NCBI GenBank assembly: GCA_000620545.1
Contig: JIBA01000012.1
Location: 248,001-312,000 of the forward strand
Direction of reading: 5' to 3'
Length of the DNA stretch: 64,000 nucleotides
Source of the DNA: Intrasporangiaceae bacterium URHB0013
Lineage (GTDB): Bacteria; Actinomycetota; Actinomycetes; Actinomycetales; Dermatophilaceae
Part shown: positions 25,441 to 35,998 of the stretch, piece by piece
How the letters are laid out: every line of letters begins with the position of its first letter
How positions within the stretch are numbered: position 1 is the first letter of the stretch
The notes under the pieces: generated by a model
Told to the model about the DNA's origin: nothing
Databases searched by the model: none
What the model saw: only the letters and a program-made list of their open reading frames with translations
Made by a program: the position numbers and the translations under genes

Positions 25441-26364
25441 ATGCCGGGGCGAGTGCCGGTCAGGATCTGGTGGGTGGGTGCAGTGAACGCGGTCGTCATG
25501 GTCGAGGGGCTCCCGGGCTCGGGCAAGAGCACGACCGCCCAGGCCATCGCGACCTGGCTCGCCGAGCACGAGGTCGAGGTCCAGCACTGGACCGAGGGAC
25601 GCGTCGACCACCCCGTCGACTTCGAGCAGGTCGCGGTGCTGGGCACCGAGAAGCTGCTCGCCATGGCCGCAGAGTCTCCCGAGACCCGCCGGGCCCTGCT
25701 GGCGGCCGCCGAACAGCGCGACGACGTGTGGCTCGTGCGCCATGCCCTCCACCCCACGCTGCCTGCGGCCCTCGTCGAGCGACTCCGGACGCACGACGCC
25801 TATGACGGCGATCTCCCTGCCGAGGTCCACTCGCGGGTGCTCATCGACAGCTGGCGCCGATTCGGCCGCACGAGGCCGGCCGCCGAGCCGGGGATCGTGC
25901 ACGTGTGGGAGTGCGTGCTCCTGCAGAACCCGGTGTGCGCGCTCGTGGCGCGAGCCGACCAGCCGACCGAGATGGTGAGACGACACGTCGCAGCTCTCGT
26001 CGATGCCGTCCGGTCGCACGCCCCGGCGCTGGTCTACCTCGACGCCGGCGAGCCGCGACCGGTTCTCGAGCGAGCCGCGGCAGAGCGGCCCGCAGAGTGG
26101 CTCGAGCTCGTCATCGACTACCACACGCGGCAGGGCCGTGGACGGCGCCGGGGTCTCGACGGGTTCGACGGCTACGTCGAGTTCATGCGCGAGCGTCGGG
26201 CGCTGGAGCTCGAGGTGGTCGCCGGGCTCGACCTGCCGACCCTCGTCGTGCCGGTCGGCGATGGGCGACGGGAGGAGCACGCGGCCGCTGTCCGCGCCTT
26301 CGTCGCCGAGCACCTCGGGCTCGCCCGCGGAACCGCCCGTCCAGAGCCGGACCGGGTCGCCTGA
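25441..26364 (+). CDS. P-loop NTPase, kinase-like protein
   Basis: This 307-residue protein has Walker A GLPGSGKST at residues about 23-31, right after a short N-terminal strand (VVMVEGLPG). The rest resembles small-molecule or nucleoside-kinase-like ATPases found in both Firmicutes and actinobacteria: HVWECVLLQNPVCALVAR, Asp/Arg-rich lid, ERRALELEVVAGLDLPTLVVPVG. The phosphate acceptor is unknown. A strong GGGAGG (25429-25434) six bases before the ATG fixes the start. It is probably co-transcribed with the 2H phosphoesterase gene 2 bases downstream. Confidence 0.8.
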   Translation: MPGRVPVRIWWVGAVNAVVMVEGLPGSGKSTTAQAIATWLAEHEVEVQHWTEGRVDHPVDFEQVAVLGTEKLLAMAAESPETRRALLAAAEQRDDVWLVRHALHPTLPAALVERLRTHDAYDGDLPAEVHSRVLIDSWRRFGRTRPAAEPGIVHVWECVLLQNPVCALVARADQPTEMVRRHVAALVDAVRSHAPALVYLDAGEPRPVLERAAAERPAEWLELVIDYHTRQGRGRRRGLDGFDGYVEFMRERRALELEVVAGLDLPTLVVPVGDGRREEHAAAVRAFVAEHLGLARGTARPEPDRVA

Positions 26365-26366
26365 CC

Positions 26367-26909
26367 GTGGCGCTGCACTCGGTCGAGGGCCTCCTGGACT
26401 CCGGCACGGACGCGCAGGTCCGGCGGGAGTGGGAGGCTCTCGCCGAGGCGGGCCTGCCGAGCCAGGCCGGCCACGAGGGGGCGACGAACGCGCCGCACGT
26501 CACGCTGTCAGCGGCCGGAGGCGTGCCGGACGTCGTCGAGGCCCGTGTGGTCCGGGCGCTCGCCGGGATGCCGGCCCTGCCTGTCACGCTCGGGCCCCTC
26601 GTCGTGATGGGCTCGCGCCGCCACGTCCTCGCGCGGCTCGTCGTCCCGACCTCCGACCTGCTCCTGCTCCAGCACGCGGTCGCTGCTGCGATGGCGGCGT
26701 GCCCCGACGTGCCGGAGCGCGTCCGCCCCGGGCGCTGGACGCCGCACGTGACGATCGCACGCGGCCTGGCGTCGAGCCAGGTCGGCGAGGCGCTCGCCGT
26801 CCTCGGACACTCCGGCCCTCGCGACGGGGCGATCGAGTCGGTGCGCCGCTGGGACCCCACCGCCGGCCGCACGTGGCGGGTCGGCGGCATACCTACGATG
26901 GGCGCATGA
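26367..26909 (+). CDS. 2H phosphoesterase, 2'-5' RNA ligase family
   Basis: This 180-residue protein carries two HxT motifs spaced as in the 2H superfamily: HVTL (residues about 48-51) and HVTI (about 130-133). These catalyse 2',3'-cyclic phosphate or 2'-5' bond chemistry in RNA or nucleotides. It starts at GTG 26367, two bases after the kinase stop, and its stop overlaps the next ATG (ATGA at 26906). The context with a P-loop protein suggests RNA end or nucleotide processing, but this is inference. Confidence 0.82.
   Translation: MALHSVEGLLDSGTDAQVRREWEALAEAGLPSQAGHEGATNAPHVTLSAAGGVPDVVEARVVRALAGMPALPVTLGPLVVMGSRRHVLARLVVPTSDLLLLQHAVAAAMAACPDVPERVRPGRWTPHVTIARGLASSQVGEALAVLGHSGPRDGAIESVRRWDPTAGRTWRVGGIPTMGA
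26894..26899 (+). promoter_or_regulatory. Putative -10 box inside the phosphoesterase gene
   Basis: TACGAT lies 6 bases before the ATG at 26906. It could drive a leaderless transcript of the LLM gene despite the operon-like overlap. Confidence 0.35.
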
Positions 26910-27941
26910 GCCTCGAACTCGGCCTCGACACGTTCGGCGACATCGCCTCCGGACCCGACGGCGCCCCGCTCCACCCGGCCACGGTGATCCGGGAGGTGCT
27001 GGCCGAGGGCGAGCTCGCCGACCGGCTCGGCCTCGACTTCTTCGGTGTCGGTGAGCACCACCGCGACGACTACGCCGTCAGCGCCCCCGACGTGCTGCTC
27101 GCCGGTCTGGCGGGTCGCACCGAGCACATCCGGCTAGGTACCTCGGTGACGGTCCTGTCGAGCGACGACCCGATTCGCGTCTTCCAGCGCTTCTCGACCG
27201 TCGACGCGATCAGCCGCGGCCGTGCCGAGATCACCGTCGGCAGAGGCTCGTTCGTCGAGTCGTTCCCGCTCTTCGGGGCTGGACCTCTCTGACTACGAGA
27301 CGCTGTTCGAGGAGAAGCTCGACCTGCTCGCGGCCGTCGTCGCCGAGCAGCCCGTCCACTGGGAGGGCTCGATCCGGCCGCCTGTCCACGTCGAGAGGGT
27401 CATGCCCGCAACGGAGTCCGGCCGACTGCCCATCTGGGTCGGCGTCGGCGGCACACCGCAGTCGGTCGTCCGGGCCGCCCACTACGGCTTCCCCGTCGTG
27501 ATCGCGATCATCGGCGGGGCGTCACGTCAGTTCGCGCCCCTCGCCGACCTCTACCGACAGGCCCTGACGCAGATGGAGAAGCCCGCCCTGCCGATCGGCG
27601 TGCACTCGCCGGGCTACGTGGCGGCCACCGACGAGCAGGCGCGCGAGGAGTTCATGCCGCACTTCGTGCCCTACATGAACAAGATCGGCCGCGAGCGCCG
27701 CTGGGCGCCGATGACACAGGAGCAGGCGCTGACGCAGCTCGGGCCCGGCGGCGCCGTCTACTGCGGGTCGCCCGACACCGTCGCCGCCAAGATCGTCGAC
27801 ACCGTGCGGGTGCTCGGCGCCTCGCGGTTCCAGCTCAAGTACTCGATGGGCACTCTCCCGCACGACCAGCGGATCGAGTGCATCCGCCTCTACGCCGAGG
27901 AGGTCGTGCCGCGCGTACGCGCGCAGCTCGGCGAGGACTGA
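26906..27941 (+). pseudogene. LLM-class flavin oxidoreductase, frameshifted
   Basis: If one base is removed this reads as a 344-residue luciferase-like monooxygenase of the MsnO8/CE1758-like group: FFGVGEHHRDDYAVSAPDVLLA, IRLGTSVTVLSSDDPIRVFQRF, then LPIWVGVGGTPQSVVRAAHYGFPVVIAIIGG. The N-terminal part runs into a stop at 27292. The rest lies in another frame and ends at 27941. Deleting one G from GGGG (27275-27278) restores the expected FGLDLSDY continuity. It is a recent inactivation or a sequencing error; both halves are otherwise well conserved. Confidence 0.85.
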
Positions 27942-27942
27942 C

Positions 27943-29259
27943 GTGCAGGTCCTGCTGCTCGGCATGGGCTCCCGAGGTGACGTGCAGCCGCTCGTCGCAC
28001 TGGGGCAGCGCCTCCGGCGGATGGGGTATGCCGTGTCGCTCGCCGCCCCGGCCGACCTCGCGCACGTCGTGGTGGGCAGTGGCGTCCGCTTCGAGCCGCT
28101 GTCCTTCGACCTCGAGGGACCGCTCCGCGAGGGGCTGGGGCGCGACGCGCTTCGCGGGTCGGCCCGGACGCAGGTGCGGGAGGCCCGGCTCATGCGGCAG
28201 GTCATGGCCGGGACGGCGGAGGCCCTCGCTGCCGACGTCTCGCGTCTCGTCGGGGCGGCCGACGCGGTGGTCTCCGGGGCGCTGACCTTCGACCTCGTCG
28301 ACGCCCTGCTGACGACCGGCCGTGGCCCGGGGAACGGCCGTCCGGCGAAGCCCCACCTCTACGCCATCTTCGCGCCGGTCTGGCCGAGCGCTCATGGGGA
28401 GTCGGTGGCGCTCGCGCTCCTGCCGCGATCCACGTCGTGGGCCAACCACCGGTGGAGCACTCTCGCGGGGCGTGTGGCGTTCGACCTCTTCCGGCCGGCC
28501 GGAGACCTCGTCCGTGCGCGAAGGGGACTGCAGCGACAGCGTTTCCGCCACTACACCGCCGCGGCCGAGCGGACGCCGACGCTGCTCGCGGCGAGTCCGC
28601 ACGTCGTGCCGCCCGCGGCCGACTGGCCCGCCGCGCTGCGCCAGACCGGCTACTGGGTGCGCCACGACGCGGGCGAAGAATCGTTGGAGCCGGCGCTCGA
28701 CGCGTTCCTCGGTGACGGCGCCGCGCCGGTCTTCGTCGGCTTCGGGTCGATGCCGACGCCCGACCCGGAGCGTGTCGGGCGCGACGTGGTCGCGGTGCTC
28801 GGTCGTCTCGGGGTCCGTGGCGTCGTCAGCGAGGGCATCGCGGGGCTGTCCGTCGGATCGACGGCCCGGGTGGCCGGGATCGGTCGCGCCCCCCATGACC
28901 TGCTCTTCCCGCGGTGCGCCGTCGTCGTTCACCACGGGGGAGCCGGAACGACCGCGGCCGCGGTCCGGGCGGGGGTGCCTCAGGTCGTCGTGCCGCACGC
29001 GGCGGACCAGCCGTACTGGGGCCGGCGGATGGCTGACCTCGGGGTCGCCGCGGCAGCTGTCCCGCGCAAGGACCTGACCGCCGCGCGCCTCGAGCGGGCG
29101 CTCGAGGTCGCGCTGTCCCCGACGGCCCGGGCGGCGGCGCGCGCCCTCGGCGAGCGGGTCCGGGCCGAGGACGGCGCCGGCGAGGCGGCCGCCCTCATCG
29201 ACGCCCACCTCTCCGGCAACACACCGAGCAGTGCGCAACATCGGCGGTTGCAACCGTAG
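27943..29259 (+). CDS. Glycosyltransferase, GT1 family (UGT-like)
   Basis: This 438-residue GT-B enzyme should transfer a sugar from a nucleotide donor to a lipophilic acceptor. The N-terminus GMGSRGDVQPLVALGQRL is typical of the sterol/antibiotic glycosyltransferase group. FVGFGSMP and the donor-binding HHGGAGTTAAAVRAGVPQVVVPHAADQPYWGRRM (residues about 328-362) are the family signature. The GTG start follows the LLM stop by one base. Acceptor unknown. Confidence 0.9.
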   Translation: MQVLLLGMGSRGDVQPLVALGQRLRRMGYAVSLAAPADLAHVVVGSGVRFEPLSFDLEGPLREGLGRDALRGSARTQVREARLMRQVMAGTAEALAADVSRLVGAADAVVSGALTFDLVDALLTTGRGPGNGRPAKPHLYAIFAPVWPSAHGESVALALLPRSTSWANHRWSTLAGRVAFDLFRPAGDLVRARRGLQRQRFRHYTAAAERTPTLLAASPHVVPPAADWPAALRQTGYWVRHDAGEESLEPALDAFLGDGAAPVFVGFGSMPTPDPERVGRDVVAVLGRLGVRGVVSEGIAGLSVGSTARVAGIGRAPHDLLFPRCAVVVHHGGAGTTAAAVRAGVPQVVVPHAADQPYWGRRMADLGVAAAAVPRKDLTAARLERALEVALSPTARAAARALGERVRAEDGAGEAAALIDAHLSGNTPSSAQHRRLQP

Positions 29260-29286
29260 GAGCCTGACGGCTGCGGGGTGTGTTGC
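29216..29286. other. Nested inverted repeats between glycosyltransferase and cyclase genes
   Basis: An outer repeat GCAACACACC (29216-29225) pairs with GGTGTGTTGC (29277-29286). Between them sits a perfect 12-bp palindrome CGGTTGCAACCG (29245-29256), just before the glycosyltransferase stop. The outer pair could be a terminator; the inner one looks like a protein operator. Confidence 0.45.
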
Positions 29287-29346
29287 GGCCGCAGGCGCGC
29301 CGGCCCAACCGACTGCAATGCCATGAAGGACGGATGCGGTCCGCCG

Positions 29347-29352
29347 TACCAT
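29347..29352 (+). promoter_or_regulatory. Putative -10 box of a leaderless gene
   Basis: TACCAT lies 6 bases before the ATG at 29359. There is no ribosome site. Confidence 0.45.
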
Positions 29353-29358
29353 CGCGGC

Positions 29359-30705
29359 ATGGGCGCATCCGACGTGCTCACCCTTCCTCGGACCGGCCTC
29401 AGAGGGGCTGTCGTCCGCGTGGTCGAGCGCCTCGCCGACATCGGGGCCCGGCCGGAGAGCTCCCAGGACGAGCGGCTGCGCCAGGGGATGCTGATCTTCG
29501 CGTCCGTGCTCATCGCGATGCTCTCCGCCATCTGGGTCGGCACCTACCTCGCCTACGGCCATCCCCTCTCGGCCGCGATCCCGGCGGCCTACCAGGTGAT
29601 CACCGTGGTGGGGCTCGTCGTCCTCTCGCGCACGAGGCGTTTCGCCGTCTTCCGCACCACACAGCTCGTGGCGTTCCTCGTGCTCCCTGCCCTGCTCCAG
29701 GCCTCGCTCGGCGGTTTCGTCGCCTCGAGCGGGATGGTGCTGTGGGCGCTCTTCGTGCCGCTCGCCGCCCTCGCCTTGCTCGGTGTGCGGCGCTCGGTCG
29801 GGTGGCTCGTGGCGTACTTCGCGGCGGTCCTGACGCTCGCGCTCCTCGACCCGCGGCTGTCGGAGCAGCCGGCTGGCCTGCCGACCGGTTTCGTCGTCAC
29901 CTTCTTCGTCCTCAACGTCGTGGGCGTGACCGTCAGTGCCTACGCCATGCTCGGCTACTTCGTGGAGCAGCGCGAGAGGGCGCGCGTCGCCCTCGAGGCG
30001 GAGCAGGAGCGGTCCGAGCGTCTGCTGCTCAACGTCCTGCCGCGCCCGATCGCCGAACGGCTCAAACGGGGGCCGGGCGTCATCGCCGAGCACTACGAGG
30101 CCGTGACCGTCCTGTTCGCAGACCTCGTCGGCTTCACCGAGCGGACCCAGGTCATGCCCGCCGACGAGCTCATCGCCCTCCTCGACCGCATCTTCTCCGC
30201 CTTCGACCGGGAGGCCGACGCGCAGGCGGTCGAGAAGATCAAGACGATCGGCGACGCCTACATGGTCGCGGGCGGCGTGCCCGAGCGGCGACCCGACCAC
30301 GTACCGGCGGTCGCGCGGGTGGCGCTGGCGATGCGCGAGGAGATCGCGTCCATCGCGCGGGAGCCGGGCTGCGAGTGGCTCGCCGTGCGCATCGGCATCG
30401 ACACCGGGCCCGCCGTCGCAGGGGTCATCGGACGCCGGAAGTTCATCTACGACCTCTGGGGCGACACGGTCAACACGGCCAGCCGGATGGAGTCCCACGG
30501 GCTGCCGGGGGAGATCCATGTGACCGATCGCGTCGCGTCGGCGCTCGGGTCCGGCTTCACGGTCCGCGCCCGCGGGACGGTCCTCGTCAAGAGCAAGGGC
30601 CCGATGAGCACGTTCCTGCTCGATGCCGCGCCAGACGTCTCGGACGACGACGCGGGGCCCCTGCGGGAGGTCCCGGCCGTGACCCCACGGACGAGCACGG
30701 ACTGA
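29359..30705 (+). CDS. Membrane class III adenylate cyclase
   Basis: This 448-residue protein has six hydrophobic helices in residues 40-205, then a short coiled coil (RERARVALEAEQERSERLL), then a class III cyclase domain. VLFADLVGFTE carries the first metal Asp, KIKTIGDAYMVAGG the substrate-selecting Lys and second Asp, and DLWGDTVNTASRME the adenine-contact Asp and transition-state Asn and Arg. All catalytic residues are present, so it should make cAMP. There is no HAMP domain; the integral membrane part may be the sensor. Start ATG 29359 fits the cluster's leaderless pattern. Confidence 0.9.
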   Translation: MGASDVLTLPRTGLRGAVVRVVERLADIGARPESSQDERLRQGMLIFASVLIAMLSAIWVGTYLAYGHPLSAAIPAAYQVITVVGLVVLSRTRRFAVFRTTQLVAFLVLPALLQASLGGFVASSGMVLWALFVPLAALALLGVRRSVGWLVAYFAAVLTLALLDPRLSEQPAGLPTGFVVTFFVLNVVGVTVSAYAMLGYFVEQRERARVALEAEQERSERLLLNVLPRPIAERLKRGPGVIAEHYEAVTVLFADLVGFTERTQVMPADELIALLDRIFSAFDREADAQAVEKIKTIGDAYMVAGGVPERRPDHVPAVARVALAMREEIASIAREPGCEWLAVRIGIDTGPAVAGVIGRRKFIYDLWGDTVNTASRMESHGLPGEIHVTDRVASALGSGFTVRARGTVLVKSKGPMSTFLLDAAPDVSDDDAGPLREVPAVTPRTSTD

Positions 30706-30722
30706 CGGCCGGCCGTGCGGCG

Positions 30723-32781
<2,059 letters not shown>

Positions 32782-32808
32782 GATCGCGCGGCCTGCGTCA
32801 CAGTGCGT

Positions 32809-32814
32809 GACAAT
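32809..32814 (+). promoter_or_regulatory. Putative -10 box of a leaderless gene
   Basis: GACAAT lies 6 bases before the GTG at 32821. Confidence 0.4.
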
Positions 32815-32820
32815 GGCGAG

Positions 32821-34266
32821 GTGAGCGATCTGGAGCACCTCGACGTCCTCGTCGTCGGAGCAGGGCTGTCCGGCATCGGTGCCGGCTACCGGCTGAGGGA
32901 GATGTCCCCGTCGCGCACCTGGGCGATCCTCGAGGCGCGGGACTCACTCGGTGGCACGTGGGACCTCTTCCGCTACCCCGGCGTCCGGTCGGACTCGGAC
33001 ATGATGACCCTCGGCTTCCCGTTCGAGCCGTGGACCGACCGCGATGCCATCGCCGACGGGCCGAAGATCCTCGACTACCTGCGTGAGACCGCTGACAAGC
33101 ACGGCATCACGGAGCGGATCCGTCTGGGCCACAAGGTGGTGGAGGCCGACTGGTCCAGCGAGAGCGCCCGCTGGACGGTGACGGTGGAGCGCGGGGAGGT
33201 CCGCGAGCAGCTGACGTGCGGGTTCCTCTACCTCTGCAGCGGCTACTACGACTACGAGCGCCCGCACGACCCGCAGCTGCCCGGTCTCGGGTCGTTCGAC
33301 GGCGAGGTCGTGCACCCGCAGTTCTGGCCGGACGACCTCGCGGTGGCGGGGCGCAAGGTCGTCGTCATCGGGTCCGGGGCCACTGCCGTGACGCTCGTGC
33401 CCTCGCTCGCCGATGCCGGCGCCTACGTGACGATGCTGCAGCGGACGCCGTCGTGGATCGCCTCGCTCCCGCGCCGCGACCGGGCCCGCGACGTGCTGCA
33501 GAAGGTGCTGCCGACCCGGGCCGCCGGGACGGCCGCGCGCTACAAGAACGTCCTCGGCACGATGGGCGTCTACGAGCTGAGCCGCCGTCGACCTGCGGTC
33601 ACGAGGTCACTACTGTCCAAGGGCGCGGCGAAGTCGCTCGGGTCGACCGACCTCGTCGCCGACCACTTCACCCCGACGTACGACCCGTGGGACCAGCGAC
33701 TGTGCGTCGTGCCCGACGGCGACCTCTTCGAGGCCGTGCGCAGTGGACAGGCCCACGTGGTCACGGACACCATCGAGACATTCCTCCCACACGGCATACG
33801 GCTGCACTCGGGGCGAGAGCTCGATGCCGACGTCGTGGTCACGGCGACGGGGCTGCGCATCCAGATCGCCGGCGGCGTGGCGATCACCGTCGACGGTCAG
33901 GCCAGGCCCCCGGGGGATCTCACGGTCTACCGCGGCCTCATGTTCGCCGACGTCCCCAACCTCGCGGTCTGCGTCGGCTACGTCAACGCCTCGTGGACCC
34001 TGCGCGCCGACCTCGCGAGTCGATATGTGTGCCGACTGCTCAACCACATGCAGCAGCACGCCTGGAGGGTCGCGACCCCGCGGGCGCCCGCAGGGATGGT
34101 GGGGCGCCCCTTGCTGCCGCTTTCGTCGGGCTACGTGACGCGGGCGGCCGACGATCTGCCCCAGCAGGGAGACGGCGCCCCGTGGCTGATGCGGCAGAAC
34201 TACCTGCTCGACCGGCGCGACATGCTCCGCAGCGACGTCACGGACGCCATGTCGTTCGCCCGCTGA
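32821..34266 (+). CDS. Flavin monooxygenase, Baeyer-Villiger type
   Basis: This 481-residue FAD/NADPH monooxygenase has an FAD dinucleotide motif VVGAGLSGIG (residues about 10-20), GGTWDLFRYPGVRSDSD, the Baeyer-Villiger fingerprint FDGEVVHPQFWP (fits FxGxxxHxxxWP), and a second Rossmann motif VIGSGATAVTLVPSLA. It likely oxidises ketones to esters, for example of terpenoid, alkane or steroid origin. It is divergent from the FadH-like gene over a shared operator, hinting at joint use in degradation of a lipid-like substrate. Confidence 0.9.
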   Translation: MSDLEHLDVLVVGAGLSGIGAGYRLREMSPSRTWAILEARDSLGGTWDLFRYPGVRSDSDMMTLGFPFEPWTDRDAIADGPKILDYLRETADKHGITERIRLGHKVVEADWSSESARWTVTVERGEVREQLTCGFLYLCSGYYDYERPHDPQLPGLGSFDGEVVHPQFWPDDLAVAGRKVVVIGSGATAVTLVPSLADAGAYVTMLQRTPSWIASLPRRDRARDVLQKVLPTRAAGTAARYKNVLGTMGVYELSRRRPAVTRSLLSKGAAKSLGSTDLVADHFTPTYDPWDQRLCVVPDGDLFEAVRSGQAHVVTDTIETFLPHGIRLHSGRELDADVVVTATGLRIQIAGGVAITVDGQARPPGDLTVYRGLMFADVPNLAVCVGYVNASWTLRADLASRYVCRLLNHMQQHAWRVATPRAPAGMVGRPLLPLSSGYVTRAADDLPQQGDGAPWLMRQNYLLDRRDMLRSDVTDAMSFAR

Positions 34267-34364
34267 CATCCGCCCGGGGTGCTCGTCGAGGAGCCTTCGG
34301 GACCACGAGGGAGGACATCGCCCCAGCGCGTGCCACGGCGCGGCGAAGTGGGTACGACGACACC

Positions 34365-34679
34365 ATGAGCGCATCGAACACATCTTCGAACGACGACGTC
34401 ATCGGCGCCACCGCACCGACCTCGACCGGCGACTCGGCGGTCAAGGACCCCGGGAGCTGGGTGACCGGTGACGAGGACGTGACCGGCGCGCAGCGCAGCT
34501 ATCTCGAGACCTTGGCCCGTGAGGCCGGCGAGACCCTGCCCGGCGACCTCACCAAGGCGCAGGCCTCCGAGCACATCGACCGCCTCCAGCAGGCGACCGG
34601 TCGGGGCGCGGACACGAGCGGTCCGATCGGAGCGGACGGCAACGTCGGCCGGACCGAGGGTCACGGCAGCGAGATCTGA
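34365..34679 (+). CDS. DUF3072 family protein
   Basis: This 104-residue hydrophilic protein has an acidic, Ser/Thr-rich disordered first half and the short DUF3072 core GAQRSYLETLAREAGETLPGDLTKAQASEHIDRLQQATGR (residues about 45-85). Function is unknown. The start ATG 34365 gives the usual family length. Confidence 0.8.
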   Translation: MSASNTSSNDDVIGATAPTSTGDSAVKDPGSWVTGDEDVTGAQRSYLETLAREAGETLPGDLTKAQASEHIDRLQQATGRGADTSGPIGADGNVGRTEGHGSEI

Positions 34680-34691
34680 GCCCCCGGGCGG

Positions 34692-35957
34692 TCACGCGAC
34701 CTCCACGCGCTCGGAGACGAGGCCCTGGGCGGCGAGCGCGTGCAACCGGGTCACCGTGTGCTCACGGACTCCCCAGGGGTCGATCGTGTTGACGTAGATC
34801 TTCGTGCCGCCCTCGAAGCCGCCCAGTGTCGAGACCCGCCACTTGATGACCGCGCGCAACGGCACGGGCAGGCCCAGCGCCGGCGGGCCGTGGTGCCACT
34901 CCTCGTTGGTCGGTACGTCCGAGCCGGTTGCGGCGTGGCAGGCGTGCAGCAGGTCCGAGAAGTCCCGTACCTCCTCGTCCGAGAGCTCCCACGGGCGCCG
35001 CGACGTGTTGGCCGTGTACACGACGAGCGACGGGTACTGGTGCCCGATCCCGGCGCAGGCCATGGCCGTGGCGGTGCGCGCGACGACGAGCCCCTGCGCC
35101 TCGGCGTACTCCGGTCCCCAGCGTGCGAAGAGGTCAGGCTCGGCTCGCACCCGCTCGGACTCGCGCTCGAGGTCGACACCTGGCTCGTCGATGGCGATGA
35201 GCTGCTTGTGCAGGTGCTCGAACGACGCCCCCGCAGGCCGCAGCCAGTTCTGGAACGCTGAGACGTACTGGGCGTGCGGGTTGTCCCGGTAGAGACCGTG
35301 CACCGCGCGGATCGTGAACCGCGTGTACTGCCAGTGCTCCTCGGGCGTCAACGTACCGGCCGCAGCATTCTGCGAGTCGTCGGTGGCACCGTCGACGAAG
35401 TGCCGTCGGGACACGATGACCTGGTGGTTGCCGGCGAATAGCCCGAGCGACTCGCGTTCGAGGTCCTCGGCGGGGAGGCGGTCTGCGTCCGCGCCACTGG
35501 CCCCCCGCGCCCGCATCCGGATGCGGGCCAGCGCCGTGACGTGCGCACGCCCTGCGGGCGTCGAGAGGTATGCCGTCCGGTGTGCGAGCGACTCGGGCGT
35601 CGGCTCGTAGCCGTGGGCGAGGTGCCAGTAGTCGTAGGTGAGGATCTCGAAGAGGTTCGGGAACAGCCGCAGCTCCGGCACCGTGTCGTCGAGCTGCTCC
35701 GCGAGGAGCCCGCGCACCTCCCGCCACGACGACCCGTCGCGGACGACCCTGGCGATCTCCGGGGTCGTGTCCCTCATCCGGCCCCAGCAGAAGGCGCAGT
35801 GCCGGTCGTGCTGGCCGGGGTCGAGTGGCGCGGGGTCGGGCCGGGCGACACCGAAGGGTCGAGCACCGCGACCGGGCAGCGTCCACACCTTCGTGCCGGT
35901 GAAGGGGTTGACCTGCTTGATGGTCCCGTCGGGCAGTCGCGTCAGGGGCTCCATCAC
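34692..35957 (-). CDS. DUF4921 family protein (HIT/GalT-like fold)
   Basis: This 421-residue protein has C-A-F-C-W near residue 55 (zinc-type Cys pair), NHQVIVSRRHF, and FEHLHKQLIAIDEPG around residue 255, with the HxH of the histidine-triad/galactose-1-phosphate uridylyltransferase superfamily. Other conserved blocks are YPSLVVYTANTSRRPWELSD and GFEGGTKIYVNTIDPW. It may handle nucleotidyl transfer or hydrolysis, but the substrate is unknown. It is divergent from the GH3 gene, and both have leaderless-type -10 boxes. Confidence 0.82.
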   Translation of the reverse strand: MMEPLTRLPDGTIKQVNPFTGTKVWTLPGRGARPFGVARPDPAPLDPGQHDRHCAFCWGRMRDTTPEIARVVRDGSSWREVRGLLAEQLDDTVPELRLFPNLFEILTYDYWHLAHGYEPTPESLAHRTAYLSTPAGRAHVTALARIRMRARGASGADADRLPAEDLERESLGLFAGNHQVIVSRRHFVDGATDDSQNAAAGTLTPEEHWQYTRFTIRAVHGLYRDNPHAQYVSAFQNWLRPAGASFEHLHKQLIAIDEPGVDLERESERVRAEPDLFARWGPEYAEAQGLVVARTATAMACAGIGHQYPSLVVYTANTSRRPWELSDEEVRDFSDLLHACHAATGSDVPTNEEWHHGPPALGLPVPLRAVIKWRVSTLGGFEGGTKIYVNTIDPWGVREHTVTRLHALAAQGLVSERVEVA

Positions 35958-35963
35958 CCTGCC

Positions 35964-35969
35964 AGCGTA
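35964..35969 (-). promoter_or_regulatory. Putative -10 box before the DUF4921 gene
   Basis: TACGCT on the minus strand lies 6 bases before the GTG at 35957. This supports GTG over the ATG one codon later. Confidence 0.45.
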
Positions 35970-35986
35970 GGTCGAGCACCGTCGAC

Positions 35987-35992
35987 TAGCGT
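35987..35992 (+). promoter_or_regulatory. Putative -10 box of the GH3 gene
   Basis: TAGCGT lies 6 bases before the GTG at 35999. It is the same hexamer and spacing as at 3042. Confidence 0.5.
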
Positions 35993-35998
35993 CGTGAC

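Noticed and set aside
27835-30519. 894-codon minus-strand open frame
   Set aside because: It is antisense to the glycosyltransferase and adenylate cyclase genes, rich in Arg/Glu/His with no domain; a shadow of high-GC codon bias.
30705-30716. ACGGCC/GGCCGT palindrome between the cyclase and FadH-like genes
   Set aside because: Short all-G/C palindromes are expected by chance at this composition, and no loop or tail supports a terminator.
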